64,000 bases of DNA from Sclerurus mexicanus (GCA_013396755.1 VWZF01013053.1:864092-928091); one strand, 5' to 3'; positions 53,301-64,000 are shown, counted from the first letter of the stretch. Notes: generated from the letters alone by a model not told the origin. Made by a program: numbers and translations.

Positions 53301-56054
53301 TGGTCTCTTCTCCCAGACAACAAGTAGGAGGATGAGAGGAAATGGTCTCAAATTGTGCCAGGGGAGGTTAAGATTGGATATTAGGAAAAATATCTTCACT
53401 AAAAAGGGTGATCAGGCATTGGAATGGGCTGCCCGGGGAGGTGGTAGAATCATCAGCCCAAGAAGCATTCAAAGGGCACATAGATGTGGCACTTGGGGAT
53501 ATGGTTTACTGTGAACACCATGGTGCTGCATCAATAGCTGGACTTGACTTTAGAGCTCCTTTCCAATCTTGAGGATTCTATGACATGGATAGGTTGTTGA
53601 GGATGGAAGGTATTTTGGTCATGTTATTTAAATCACATTCTATGTGATGAAGGGGGCAGGCAAAAAAAAACAACCCTTGCAAAACTGCCTTTGTTGCAAA
53701 TATGACAGTTGCAAATCTCACGGTTTAGGTTTCTCCTTCTCCTTCCTGTCAGTGGAGGAAGTCCACAGTGGAAAAGTGCACAGAATGCTCAGTTCTCAGA
53801 ACATGAGTCAAAGTTTTGATGGCAAAACTTTTTGAGTCCAAAACTGGAGCATCTCAGTGGTGAAATGCAAAACAAGGTGACTTGTGACTGGCTACAAATT
53901 ACCTACCAGGACTATATGACAGAAGGGATACCTAAATTACAAGGCACAAAGTACAAAACAGGGAGGTCCTTGCTTCTTACAACACAGACGCTTTCCTTTC
54001 AATATGCTTGCTTCCAATTCCAGTGAGCCTCTATGAAACTGCACCTCAAGATCCAATTTTCTGTCTTATACAGTACTAAGTTTCCAGTTCCCAAAACTTC
54101 TGCATTTGTTGCCTCCTGACTAACAAAAAACATCTCTTAAAGAATCAAGGCTACCTGCCCAGAGATTAAGTATTGCTGTGACCACTAAATCATCATTAGC
54201 AGTCTGTGCTAGTGCATTTAGCTTTGGGAACCTTACAATAGCTGTAGATAAAGACTGGCTAACAACAGCAGAAAATGCAAAGTGACAGTTTAGACTGCCT
54301 ATTGCAGAACAGATGTGTCTACTTAGTGATAATCACTACCACAAAAGTGACAGGACAGGACACTTGCCAACTTCACTTCTTAAAGCCCTTATGAACTTAA
54401 CTCAGTAAAAAGTATAAGAACTGATCAGATTTATGTCACAGAGTAATTTGACGAGAACTGTATACACACTTCCTGATCAGACCTATTTTTAGGCAACAGA
54501 ACACTCTACATGTGTTATAGCCCATTCTTTTTGGAACATGGCTGCTGAGGCCAGGCTTTCTGTAAAGTACATGAGTGACATGATACTAAATACTAGAAAT
54601 GTGTTTGCTAACAATTAGACCCCTGCTGTGAACCACTGGCACTTCCTTTAGCTTACTTGGTTTCTCACATGAAAGTAAATACTTGGAAGGCAAAGAAAAG
54701 TAATAGCTTTCCTTTATGAAGTAACATGGATGTTGAATATGAAACTAAAGATTTGCCACATCTCCTCAGATCATGGATAGGATGATGGACCCGATTTTTT
54801 TCATTTGTTAGGTTTTGGGGTGAAGGTATAAAAACCTAGAAGACATTAACAGCTTCCACAACCACCTCAACATTAGTACAAATTACAGTTGCCAACTCAT
54901 CTTCTAACTCTTTTCATAGAAGAAGGACTAGAAAACATAGGTTAGAAAGAAACAAAGATCGGACTTCACATAGTAAACCCCAGAGTTAGTTATTTTCCCC
55001 CCTAGGATTTTCTTTAACACGCATGCATATATGTTCACACATACACGTATACATACAGACATCCTGGGATTATTTAACCAGGATTATGCACACTGTTCAT
55101 AAAAACACACTCGCACACTCCCTAGTATTACCTTTATTACCCAGCAAACTTCCTTAAAGAAAGGCTCAAAGACTAATCTACAGGTTAGAGCTGGCAGAGT
55201 TCAGTAACAATTTTCACATCAAAAGCTGACACATTTTATAGGATCTCCACCTAGTAACTGAAAGGGAAACAGGAAAGAGGAAAGCTCACAGAACATTTTG
55301 AATTAGCACTGGAATCTCCCAGCCAATCCATGGTGTTATCAGTCTGCACTGAACAACAGCTACTCATTCGTACTTTACCATCCCATTGATTATCCTTGGC
55401 TTGCCACTACAGGTCCCTAGCGCCACTGCTGTGTTTATATATTAAATGAAGAAGGCCTCATGGATAACACTCTCAAGATTTTCTTACAGATTTGCACTCT
55501 TTTCCACTCAAAACCAGTAAGTCTTTTGACTGGAGATATATATGTATTTATTTTCCTAATAGTTAAAAAAATCACCATCAGGATATTTGTTTTTCTCTGG
55601 TTTAGAACACTCATCAGCGTTCCTCAGATTAGACATAAACAGAATTGCTTATTTAAGTATTTTGGTATTTTCCACCTTTTTCTGCTTTCATGTAAGAGTA
55701 TCAAGCCTGTGCCACTGATTCTTATTGCAATTAAATCTGGCTGTCACATCTATGGGCATCACTAAATATACCAGAGAGTGGACAGGACTGTATAACTGAT
55801 GAGCTGAATTCTGATGCAGAGATTCAAAAAGGCAATTCTTGGAAGGTGGACAGAATATTGAGCCTTTAACTTCTAGAACTATACCTTACTAATGAAATCT
55901 GCTTCCTCTTAATGGCAAAACAATCAAAAAAACCAACAGTAAAAGCACAAAACCAAAATAACAACCTGATTTTCAAATTATTTTTTAAATAAAATACTTA
56001 CTTGTTTTCAAATGCAACTGTGAGAGAGTCCTCATGAACATCTTTGATAAATCC
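35171..56054 (-). CDS. FXR1: FXR1, exons 2-17 (exon 1 off window)
   Basis: RNA-binding protein of the FMRP/FXR family that associates with polyribosomes and RNP granules and controls mRNA translation and stability, especially in muscle. Sixteen coding exons are visible. With the family's 51-nt first coding exon, the full-inclusion transcript encodes 677 residues, and removing the two in-frame modules (29 and 27 residues) gives 621, both known FXR1 lengths. In order: tandem Tudor/Agenet domains (exons 2-4), KH0 region (5-6), KH1 with GTHG (exon 8), KH2 with GKNG (exon 10), NES-like LRLERLQI (exon 12), RGG/RG-rich regions (12-13), arginine-rich muscle insert (15) and the C-terminus ending LNGVS. 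All junctions are GT-AG and keep the frame. Exon 1 and the promoter lie beyond 64,000. The gene converges on DNAJC19. Confidence 0.98.
36201..36292 (-). CDS. FXR1: FXR1 exon 16 (92 nt, frame-switching)
   Basis: A 92-nt exon coding [19 protein letters not shown], then [12 protein letters not shown]. Bounded by GAACAG and GTAAGA. The length is not a multiple of three, so skipping it shifts exon 17 and ends the protein after GKRRD; a very similar short tail is known in mammalian FXR1 isoforms. Confidence 0.95.
38433..38513 (-). CDS. FXR1: FXR1 exon 15 (muscle-specific, 81 nt)
   Basis: A phase-neutral 81-nt exon coding [20 protein letters not shown] then QAEDRQ and P. Bounded by TTGCAG and GTAATT. 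In other vertebrates this 27-residue insert is included mainly in striated muscle and is mutated in a human congenital myopathy. Its basic run adds an RNA-binding or nuclear/nucleolar-type motif. The donor is not a strong consensus, fitting regulated inclusion. Confidence 0.95.
39255..39455 (-). CDS. FXR1: FXR1 exon 14
   Basis: A 201-nt exon coding [20 protein letters not shown], the serine/arginine-rich stretch [17 protein letters not shown], and [14 protein letters not shown]. Bounded by GTTTAG and GTATGT. The arginine cluster resembles the nucleolar/nuclear signal region of FXR proteins. Confidence 0.97.
40148..40351 (-). CDS. FXR1: FXR1 exon 13 (RGG-rich)
   Basis: A 204-nt exon coding [35 protein letters not shown] and the RG-rich [18 protein letters not shown], ending SSISS. 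Acceptor TACAAG; the donor GTACTG is weak (see findings). Confidence 0.95.
40441..40590. repeat. AT-rich low-complexity stretch in FXR1 intron 12
   Basis: Alternating AT/TA-rich DNA with several TATATA runs. An ordinary low-complexity tract. Confidence 0.8.
41954..42161 (-). CDS. FXR1: FXR1 exon 12 (NES-like, RG region, alternative segment)
   Basis: A 208-nt exon bounded by ACGTAG and GTGAGT. It codes [20 protein letters not shown] (NES-like), then a 29-residue stretch from MGFRPSS to SSVQG, then [16 protein letters not shown]. The 29-residue stretch is a single 87-nt piece (42,017-42,103) that itself begins GTATGG and ends CAAG. Removing it joins ATTG to GGTCC and yields the known shorter form reading RQIGSRSYSG. 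Confidence 0.95.
42017..42103 (-). other. FXR1: 87-nt GT-AG segment inside FXR1 exon 12
   Basis: It begins GTATGGGC and ends GTGCAAG after a pyrimidine-rich CACCCTCTCCTC stretch. It is fully open, is a multiple of three, and encodes [17 protein letters not shown] onwards to SSVQG. It can be either protein or intron (an exitron-type arrangement). Confidence 0.75.
42804..42890 (-). CDS. FXR1: FXR1 exon 11
   Basis: An 87-nt exon coding [20 protein letters not shown] then LEYHIAYLK, the last strand and helix of KH2. Bounded by CTCTAG and GTGAGT. Confidence 0.97.
43525..43634 (-). CDS. FXR1: FXR1 exon 10 (KH2)
   Basis: A 110-nt exon coding [32 protein letters not shown] and LPRED. GKNG is the KH2 GxxG loop; the isoleucine three residues after it matches the position of the human FMRP I304N disease mutation in its KH2. 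Bounded by CTGAAG and GTAAGT. Confidence 0.97.
44243..44321 (-). CDS. FXR1: FXR1 exon 9
   Basis: A 79-nt exon coding [20 protein letters not shown] then VPRNLV, the end of KH1 and entry to KH2. Bounded by TTCCAG and GTATGT. Confidence 0.97.
44598..44648 (+). mobile_element. CR1 LINE fragment in FXR1 intron 8
   Basis: About 50 bp matching the CR1 phrase CATCCCTGAGAGTGTTCAAG followed by GCCAGACTGGATGGGGCTTT and GAGCAA. The usual 3' tail is not visible. The element is antisense to FXR1. Confidence 0.75.
47475..47645 (-). CDS. FXR1: FXR1 exon 8 (KH1)
   Basis: A 171-nt exon coding [18 protein letters not shown], then [16 protein letters not shown] with the GxxG loop GTHG, and ending FRIYGE. Bounded by TTTCAG and GTACGG. 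A longer open frame around it reads into both introns. Confidence 0.97.
47745..47861 (-). CDS. FXR1: FXR1 exon 7
   Basis: A 117-nt exon coding [20 protein letters not shown] onwards to [10 protein letters not shown], the helix leading into KH1. Bounded by TTGTAG and GTAAGT. It is separated from exon 8 by an intron of only 99 bp. Confidence 0.97.
48701..48794 (-). CDS. FXR1: FXR1 exon 6
   Basis: A 94-nt exon coding [20 protein letters not shown] and on to AQLIIL (KH0 region). Bounded by CCTTAG and GTAAGT. Confidence 0.97.
49246..49394 (-). CDS. FXR1: FXR1 exon 5
   Basis: A 149-nt exon coding [18 protein letters not shown] onwards to PEDLRDA, spanning the end of Tudor 2 and the start of the KH0 region. 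Bounded by CTCTAG and GTGAGT. Confidence 0.97.
50551..50622 (-). CDS. FXR1: FXR1 exon 4
   Basis: A 72-nt exon (24 codons) coding [20 protein letters not shown] then MKGE, in Tudor 2. Bounded by TTTCAG and GTGAGT. Confidence 0.97.
51834..51927 (-). CDS. FXR1: FXR1 exon 3
   Basis: A 94-nt exon coding [18 protein letters not shown] and on to GDEVE, the Tudor linker and start of Tudor 2. Bounded by TTTCAG and GTGAGT. Confidence 0.97.
51928..56001 (-). other. FXR1: FXR1 intron 2
   Basis: A 4.1-kb intron containing a CR1 3' end (53,130-53,586). The rest is AT-rich with no recognised gene or RNA. Confidence 0.75.
53130..53586 (+). mobile_element. CR1 LINE 3' end in FXR1 intron 2
   Basis: Contains the family's 3' phrases in sense order: CTGGAGCACAAATCTGAGGA, GAGGGAGCTGGGAGGTTCA, GAGGTTAAGATTGGATATTA, AATGGGCTGCCCGGGGAGGT, ATGTGGCACTTGGGGATATG, and the tail GAGGATTCTATGA. 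5'-truncated like most CR1 copies, and antisense to FXR1. Confidence 0.92.
56002..56054 (-). CDS. FXR1: FXR1 exon 2
   Basis: A 53-nt exon coding [17 protein letters not shown], part of the first Tudor domain. Bounded by TTATAG and GTAAGT. Its length equals that of exon 2 in FMR1. Confidence 0.97.
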
Positions 56055-59000
56055 CTATAACAAAAACATTTTTGTTATAAGAATGCATGTGAAATAACGT
56101 AAGGCAGCAATTTCAATACAGCCTGAAACTAAGCCAAGACCACAACACTAAGGTTTCCAGTTTAGGAAAGGTCCAAGACACACTCCCACTTACCACAAGG
56201 TTGCTGATATCCTTAGCTGGCTGTTCCAAGACATACAGAGCACAGGGATTTCTTCAAATGACTGCTCAAATGTGACCAGCACATATACAGCTGAACTCAC
56301 TATGGAGAGCTTCATATTTTATCCACAGGCATGCACAAAATGGACAGACCTGGGCAAGGGCAGTCAGTCAAATAGCTCTGCTTAGCACTGTTTTCTTCAT
56401 AGTGTTTCTCTCAACACAAAACTGAATCCCAAACAACTGTCCCTCAGATGGTATGGCAGCAAGTTTGGATCAATTCTGGCAATAGAGGCTGCCACAGAGT
56501 TAGTTATAGTATCATCTTTCAGATACTAAATTGGGGACTGTATGAGGCCAAATGCCCATAGGACCTCTGAGGAAAACAAAGAGAATACAATATTTCACAG
56601 TTTTATGTGTTTGTATTTAGGGGGCACTGGTTATGTCAAAAACGTAAAGATCAGCCTGACAGAGTTATGCCCAAGTATTCATGAAAAAATTAAGTTCCTA
56701 CATTTCTTGATTAATGAAGGCAGGTACGCTGAAAAAATAATTAAAAAAAACCCCAAACAAACTATAAAATAACACTGCTCCTGCTATTTGCCCAAGAAGA
56801 GGAGGACCCTGCAGTTTTAAAGGAGTAAGAGAGTTGCATAGATGTGTTACGCGAAGTTCCAGGAAATCTGCTGAATGGATTACATCCACTTAAGAAACTG
56901 CCAACTGAGGAGGACGAAGAACATATCAGCTGTGCAAGGAGCAACCAGCCCACAGAGGTATTATGTGTCAGCTCAGGGAAAGATAAATTTTGACACGGGA
57001 GATCCCGCCATGTAACGACGGACAGTAAAGGAGCCCACACGGACAGCTGGCTGCAAAGGGCCTATAAAAACAAATCTCCTTTTACTTGAGCTCTACTTGG
57101 GCAATGCTGTGAAGGCATTTGCTCAAAACCTGCTTTCCTGCTCCCTAAGCTTCCCTCAAACCCATATGTCAGCAACACAAAAGACAGGTTCTAGCAGAAA
57201 GCACACTGGTAACCCTGAACAAAAGCAGGTCACTGGAAATAATCTTCCTGAACCACTCAGTGTGCTCCTAACAAAATAAACCCCCTCAAAGGCCGTCCTG
57301 CCACTGCAAGGGAAGGAAGGCAAATCTCCTTCTTTGAAAGGTAACTGAAACAGTCAACAATAAAATACATCCCTAATCAGGGACTTTCATTTTCAAGAAG
57401 TCTCTGGACAGGCAAAATGGAGGGGAATATGAAGCTCTGCCTGTTTAAAGATGCAAAAAGCACACAAAATTTTACGCCTAAAGTATGTGTAAGCCAGCAA
57501 CAGAGATAAAGCAGAACTTCTACCAAATTTATGCTACCAAATGTCCCCTTTAAACAAGTCCCCATGTGGGGAAAAAGTAACATGGCATAAAGTGGAGAAA
57601 ATAGTTCATCTACTACAATTCATCCAAATTCTATCTAAGGGCAAAACACCCAGGTCACAGCACTGCAAAACAACTTCAGGTAATCCAGCAGTCTGCTCCA
57701 TGACAACTCATCAAGAGAAAGCAGTATTTACAGAGAGACATTAAAAGACATTTATCTGCACTCCAAGAGTCTCTGCTTCAATATTAGTCTCTGCCTCTTT
57801 ATGCTGCTTTAATTCATAGCTGAACTTGATCTCTTCTTTATGTTACTTTGTGTTCTCACAATAATCAATACGTATTTAGTTTCTAAGGTCAGCCTATAGT
57901 AGCTAAAAATTTATTCTGCAAATCTGAATTCAGTGGCTTCCTTTATGAAAAAAACCTTCAGAATCAACAGATTCAACGTCAGGTACCGTAAAACATCTGA
58001 AAAACATTCAGAACTTAATCCTCTGTGGAGTTTAGAAAGTCCTGAACCCACTACCTACAGATTTCACTAATACGACAAAAGAAGTGTAAAAAAGGACAAC
58101 TGCATTGACTTTCGAGGACTTCAGATAATAAGCCCATTGCCAGGTAAAGTGTGGCTTTCTGTGTAAGGCACCAGCAGGTTCAGCATTCACAAGTAACTTT
58201 CAAGCTAAGCCCTACTGAAGAATGCCAAAGCTGAAGGGGAACAGTAATGCAGAGATACGGCTCTCAGCACACCAACAGCTGACAATGCACAAACGTCAGC
58301 TGCATAAACAGAAACACTGGACAATTTTTAATAAAATCTGAAGTACAAATTCCAACAAAAAGTCTGTACATTCTACAACACCATATGGGTTTCAGGAATT
58401 GCTTCACAGAGGAAAGTCTTTCCATTCAAAGTGTGCACGTTGCTCTCCCCTCCTACAGGAGAATATAATGCAGACTCAGGGCTGGCAGACACGTGGGCAG
58501 GGACTGCTTCAGAATTACCTGAGAGCATTTTCTGCTGCCATTCCCAAACTCTTTCACTCCCTAGTATTTATACATAAGAAATACTCAAAATCAAGTATAA
58601 CATTTAGGAAGTATGCACTTTGGGTAAAAAATGCACATGTTTAAAGTATTAAATAAAATTACATAATTCTTAAATAATTATATTGTTGTGAGGCCTGGAA
58701 AGAGTCTGATCAGATGCACACAAGAGTAATAGTGAAAGAGTAACATAAAAGTCAAAAATCCCAAGTACAATTCTTCCTACGATTATCAATTTCTCTGCAG
58801 CTGTGGGGATGAGAATGCATTTACAGCAACTGAAGCACAGCAGTCTCTGAGGTATTATAGACTGTATGGTTCATTTGTCATACAACTAGAAATAACGAGA
58901 ATTCAATACAGATTTTAAATACAGTTTTCTAAGAAATTATTTCATTATTGCCAAGAAGGATGCCAAGAGTATCATCAGAACATTTGCTGACAGTAAAAAT

Positions 59001-60246
59001 TCCTGCATATTACTTTCCTACCTCCAATCTTGACTATACATATTATCAGCTGTCACTTACAACTTCAAGATAAAAACAGAAATAGATTTCATGTATGTCG
59101 GGATGCGATTTAGTGTAGTTTTTAAAGCTTTGTTCCAAGAGCCTAGGATTATTAATTTTAAAAAAAGGCTTTACAAAGCACCCATGACAATACATTATTT
59201 CACAATACAAGACAGACTTTTTTACACCAAAAGTTACAGTAAATCCTATAAATTCACAAGAATTTCTTCAGAAAGGGTGTGATGAACATAAAACAGAAAA
59301 GTAAATATCCTGCTTTTCGACTAGGGAGTTTTGAAGGAGTTCTTTATCAGTGAGGTAACCTATATAAATAGATTTGCACCAGTCATATCTGATACTGTAT
59401 CCAAAACATTCTCTACTAAATTAAGTAATGATGCATCACCTTAACTTTTGCTCAAATGAACAAGGTACTCCACTACTGAAATTTAATTTAGCACTGTTGC
59501 CTAAGACAGCTAATGCCACCATCTAAGTTTGAAGAGTCCTATGTTTCTAATGTATCATTCCATCTATCTTCATTCCAAACAGAAGTGATGAAGCAGAGCT
59601 AACATGAGACCACCAAACATATCATCAGTAAACACAGTGGCATCAAAACACACAGTGAGGAATTGTACTATCAGCAAGTAAGCTTACACATAACCTTTGT
59701 GTGTGTTTTCCACCACCTACAAAGCTGCGGAGGGCAGGAAGGGAAGAAAAACTGACATGACTTCATCTTGCCAGACCTCTGATTTGGCCTGTGCAGATAT
59801 GAGTGTCAGTCATTCCATGTGCAGTGAGCAGGATCTCTGGCAGTCCATGTATGCCTTGCTTGCTGCAGCCCAGCTCAGGAGGCAGGGGACTGTACTGTAC
59901 TACAGCTATTAATGTCCTGCTGGCTCCACAGGCACTTCGGCTCAGACCTGTCTCTGCCACTCACTTGGCAGGAGCCAGGCTCCCAACACCAGCACCTGGA
60001 AAGGAGGGGAGCAGAGACCCAGCAAATCCAGCACAGGGCCAGACTGAGCGCAGCATGAACAAGAGGGCAAGGTACTGTGAAGGAACTGTTTGCCTCCAAA
60101 ATCACTACAGCTGAGCCTTCTTCATTTCATAACAGACACATACTCTTTCCCTTTTACCTGGGTTTTGCTCATGGATTTAGGATTAGGATCTGCTGATAAC
60201 ATAAACGGATCAAGACTTACTGAAGTGCCCTCACAGTGAACTGTAT

Positions 60247-60292
60247 GTCTGTGTGTGTGTGTATACATATATATACACACACACACACAGAC
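60247..60292. repeat. Palindromic (TG)n(TA)n(CA)n microsatellite
   Basis: GTCT(GT)6ATA on the left is the complement of TAT(AC)7AGAC on the right apart from one dinucleotide. The centre is CATATA. The whole can form a hairpin or cruciform and also has Z-DNA-prone alternating purine-pyrimidine sequence. Confidence 0.92.
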
Positions 60293-60893
60293 ACTACCTT
60301 GTTTTAAATCCAGTTCCAGGCAAAGTCACAATACGTGTAGAACAGGCAAATGATATCCAAGTTTCCTCTGTATCCTGCTTTCTTAAGTTTATCTGACCCC
60401 CAAGGAGGGCAGTCCAGTCTGAAAATGACATGCAAACCTTCTTTCCAAGGGACAGCCACTGTGCTGGCTTTTGAGTCATACATACCTGCACACTAAAACT
60501 GTATTAATATCACCTTACCCACTGCTGAGCCAATTTCAAACAGCAACACTTGGGCATCTGGTACCAGAGACTGTTTCTGAACCAGTGACATAAAGGTCAA
60601 GCAGGCCTATATCCAGTTACCAAGCCTTTCCCTCCTTTACAGATGCAAGACCCCTTCCTAACTAACCCCTTTCTAACTAACACTGATTACACAAATGTTC
60701 CAAGTAACAAACACATTGAATAATTCTTACTAAGGGATGTCTCATGCTGAGCTCTCATGGGAAAAAACCCAGAAAATAAATCAAAGCAAAAGCAAGAAAC
60801 TTGTAAATAATAAAATCACTTGACAGGAAAGACTGAACTTGGTGAAGTATTATTTTCATTAGGAGTGATTAGCTGCACCTGCTTATATAAGGA

Positions 60894-60960
60894 ATTGATA
60901 AAAGCAAGCAGCTGCAGCTTGCTGCAAAACACAAACATTACAAACAGGCATCAGGTAAGA
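60894..60960 (+). promoter_or_regulatory. Candidate TATA promoter with first-exon donor
   Basis: TATATAA at 60,894-60,900 is preceded by an E-box-like CACCTG and followed by CAGCTG. About 55 bp further on, CATCAG|GTAAGA (donor at 60,955) would close a short first exon. The arrangement is antisense to FXR1 intron 1. It is sequence-only, and chance is possible. Confidence 0.3.
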
Positions 60961-62269
60961 AAAATACTATCACATCCATTTTAGCAACCACAGTTTAATT
61001 TATGACATTACTGTATCTCCATTCACAATCACAATTATCACAACATGCAAATTCAAGGGTCCTTATGACAGTTATGCAAGAACCTCAGCACTGAGTCCTC
61101 TGGTTTAGTCTTATTCATGGAAGTCAAAATGACTCATTGCTTATACTGCTTTCTTCATATGCATATTCTCAAAGGACAAAACTTCTGGAAGACACCCTTC
61201 ACTGATCGTGAACCTCAGTAATCAATAACCACTGCCTCTGGCATCTCCATTCTATCAGCCTAAGAGGCTCAAGCAAATGGCTAGGCAACAGTAACAATGA
61301 CCACGGTTACTACTTGCAGGACTCTACAAAACTTTCAAGAGATCACCAGCAACTTTAAAATGTCTGAAATTTCCCACCTGTACAGATATAGGCGGAGATG
61401 TAATAAAAAAAATGCTGACATTATAAAAGACAGCTGAGACCTTTAAAGAAGAAAACAAAGGTCATTCCAGTTACTGTATTTCCTGGTGTAGTAACTGTGA
61501 TAATTGTGAAAGCTATACTCCTAATGACAACTTCCAAGTTTAACAGCCATCATCCTAAAAGCCACTCAGAACAACTCCAGTTGTTTTCAAACCCACTAAT
61601 TAAAAACTGCAAGAAAAATTAAAAAAATAATTATATTTTTATTGAAGCATAAACTCTCCCACAGAATTGCTCATCATGCTTTGACTCTAGATGTGGAGAA
61701 ATGGTTTGCACTTCTCATTCATCACTTTTTTCCCCTAGTAATATTTTGGCTAGTTTCTCCCTTGAGGCCAAAGCCAACTCCTGCTACCAGCACTTTGCTT
61801 AGTCCTGTTACCAGAAAAACCACACCTCTTGAAAGAGGAACAGAGCAACAAGGAAGCACTTCAGTAACTGTAAATTAAAGGTTCACTTCCATTCCAATTC
61901 ATGTTTTTATTTATTTTATGCCCTTATATAATCTAAACAACTACTACTGTAGAACTGAAAGAACACAGGGGGATACAGCACCACAGAGCCCGTGTTCTAG
62001 CACATTAAAGTACCTACAACTACAACGAAGAATGCAATGGATATTTCAGAGTTATTCAGATGCCAGGGAATGACTCAGGTAGAGGAAATGATCTGGTGTT
62101 CAATTTATGTACCTTGGATCTTATTGTAGGGCCCAACCTAGTTCACAGAAGGTCACATCTGACCTCATGAATAACGTGCATCACTAGGGCTCTAATTTGC
62201 ATATAAGTGAGCACACACAGGCTGATGGAGATACTGCCTAAAACAGAAGCTTTTGCTTTGTTCTTCCAA

Positions 62270-62533
62270 GAGCCCTTTACAGTTGGCAGCTCCAGAGGCA
62301 ATGGGCACAAACCGGATAACAAATTTCTGTATGAACGTTAGGGAAATCTTTTACTGCGAGAGTGACAGAGCAGAAGCACAGCTTGTTTGGGAGGCTGTAC
62401 AGTCTCCATGCTCTGAGATAGTCAAAAGCCATCTCGACATGGGTAACTGGCTCTGAGTGGCCCTACTTGAGCAGGGGGTGTGGACTAGATGAATTCCCAA
62501 AGCCTCTGCCAGCCTCGACCCTCTGTGACTCTG
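62270..62533 (+). mobile_element. CR1 LINE 3' end in FXR1 intron 1
   Basis: Sense-order CR1 phrases: GGCAATGGGCACAAACCGG, TTTTACTGCGAGAGTGACAG, TTGGGAGGCTGTACAGTCTC, ACTTGAGCAGGGGGTGTGGA, CTAGATGA and the tail CTCTGTGACTCTG. A different CR1 subfamily from the copy at 53 kb, judged by its wording. Antisense to FXR1. Confidence 0.88.
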
Positions 62534-64000
62534 AACTACTTCATGATCGTAATGACACACAGAACCATCATCCTGACAACACTGCAGGCCAAGAGAAGCC
62601 TGGGAGTATTCAACTTTCACTCTTTTTCACCCATTCAGAGGCCAAAGAAGTTCAGATATTTTTGGCCATTTTACCTATAAAAAAGAAAAGTCTAAGGTCC
62701 CAGAGACAAAAACTAACCTGCCATTTAGCCCTCACCTAAAAAGCTTCAACTGTCCTGCTCTCAAGAAGTCCTCACTGCACCTCTAACATATATACCCTTA
62801 ACCAGCAGACATCAGCAACCCTGTCTGCTCTCCCCTCTGTTTCACAGCACAAACCTCCCCATTTTTCCCAAGCCCATGACCACTTTGAGTCCCATCTGTT
62901 TTCCAAAGACAATGGATCCTCAATATTATTGTATACGCAAAGTCTTCTGAGCTGCAGAAACTGGCTCTGCTGTGTAGTGGTTGAGAACCTGGGATAAAAC
63001 ATAAGGTAAATGCCATCCTGTTCTATAGATTATATCACTTATGTAAAGCAAACGAAAAAAAAAAGCACATACTATTTTGGAGATTTAGAAATAGAAGTTT
63101 AAAATTGGATCATTATGGTTTTTCTTGTACAAAAATTATGAAAGTTGGCTTGGGATCTACCATAACCACAGCTACTGTCCAGTGATTCATGCATCATGAA
63201 AAACATTTTTAGTTTACATGTATTTTAATAAAGAACCTAATTTTCCATACTAATTTAAAGCAACCACAGTGTATACACATATAATGTATATTCTTCATAC
63301 GCTTGTGAAGAATTCCCTGTTAAAATTGAAGAGTAATTATCAGAGGAACAAAAGAAACTACAGAATACCATTTACCATGATCATACCTCCAGTAAGCATT
63401 GAAAACCCACCATAATCCTCCAACAGATTTAATCATTACATTTGTTCTACTACAGCGAAGTTGTAGATCACAGTAAGAACTCAAAAAAAAAAAATCTCCT
63501 CTGTTACTGTTAATATAATTATTTCGGTTTTTATCTCTGTTGGCATAGTGGGATCTTTCTCATCTCATGTACCTGGAGGTATGTTGTGCTAATGAATCTG
63601 AATTTAGACTTCTCTAAGGGCAAACCTCAAATTTCAACCCATCTTACAAATTCTGCTTTTCCCTTCAGAAAACTTTTGCCACTTTCCATACAATGTCATG
63701 TGTCTTAGACAAGATGAGCCTCTTCTCATTATCTCGCACATAGTGTGATCAATGCTACCAGTGCCCAGAATAGGACATTTCCTAAGTGACACTGACACAC
63801 CTCCCTCCTTTGCTTCAAAAACTTTAAACAGCAAGTGACTAGGAGTGTTACCTAGTTCCAAAAGAAAAGCAGAACCTCTGCCTACCTCAACTGTAAGACT
63901 CACAAAATGGAGTCACTGACACATTTCACTGCATGTAGCTCAAAAGAATAATCTTTTAAAATTCTGTTTGTTTGGTCTATTCGCTTTGGGGTATTTTTTG

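Larger units (their letters stand above)
56055..64000 (-). other. FXR1: FXR1 intron 1 (partial)
   Basis: From exon 2 to the window edge no segment matches the start of FXR1 and there is no CpG island, so coding exon 1 and the promoter must lie beyond 64,000. The intron holds a CR1 end (about 62,270-62,533), a TG/TA/CA palindrome (60,247-60,292) and a plus-strand TATA/donor combination (60,894-60,960). No other gene is recognised. Confidence 0.75.

Noticed and set aside
56055..64000. Search for FXR1 coding exon 1
   Set aside because: No minus-strand segment codes the conserved N-terminus, and there is no CpG island before the window edge, so the exon is placed outside the window.

Overview
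The window is vertebrate nuclear DNA, almost certainly from a bird. The evidence is an AT-rich intron and intergene background, a CpG-island promoter, canonical GT-AG introns, several CR1-type LINE 3' ends, and two conserved vertebrate genes lying tail to tail with short, avian-sized introns. The species cannot be fixed from the sequence. There is no bacterial, phage or CRISPR content.

Layout. (1) About 1-28,600 is gene-poor, AT-rich DNA upstream of DNAJC19. It holds a probable solo ERV LTR (23,536-24,221, with near-perfect 6-bp target-site copies), a CR1 LINE end (27,971-28,446), a diverged internal duplication (about 8.3 and 8.9 kb) and several exon-like minus-strand segments I cannot assign. 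In mammals the neighbour on this side is the SOX2 overlapping lncRNA (SOX2-OT), so unannotated lncRNA exons are plausible here. (2) 28,600-29,530 is a GC- and repeat-rich promoter block. It contains exactly 25 perfect copies of a 12-mer (CCCTGTCCCTAT), a 37-42 bp minisatellite, and the CpG island of DNAJC19. (3) 29,259-32,367 (+) is the complete six-exon DNAJC19/TIM14 coding sequence (115 codons plus stop). (4) About 32,850-34,330 is the short gap between the convergent genes. (5) 35,171-56,054 (-) is FXR1 from exon 2 to the stop codon: 16 coding exons, every one placed to the base by splice sites. (6) 56,055-64,000 is FXR1 intron 1; coding exon 1 lies beyond the right edge.

DNAJC19 is the J-protein of the mitochondrial TIM23 import motor. 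FXR1 is a cytoplasmic RNA-binding translational regulator of the FMRP family. They share synteny, not a pathway. The FXR1 exon sizes (53, 94, 72, 149, 94, 117, 171, 79, 110, 87, 208, 204, 201, 81, 92, 171) add up, with the family's 51-nt first coding exon, to a 677-codon full-length form. The alternative-splicing modules are readable: an 87-nt GT...AG segment inside exon 12, the 81-nt arginine-rich muscle exon 15, and the 92-nt exon 16 whose skipping changes the C-terminus.

No wholly new system is evident. The most interesting items are the perfect G-quadruplex-capable 12-mer array near the DNAJC19 promoter, the exitron-like segment of FXR1 exon 12, the young-looking solo LTR, and the unassigned exon-like segments in the left third.
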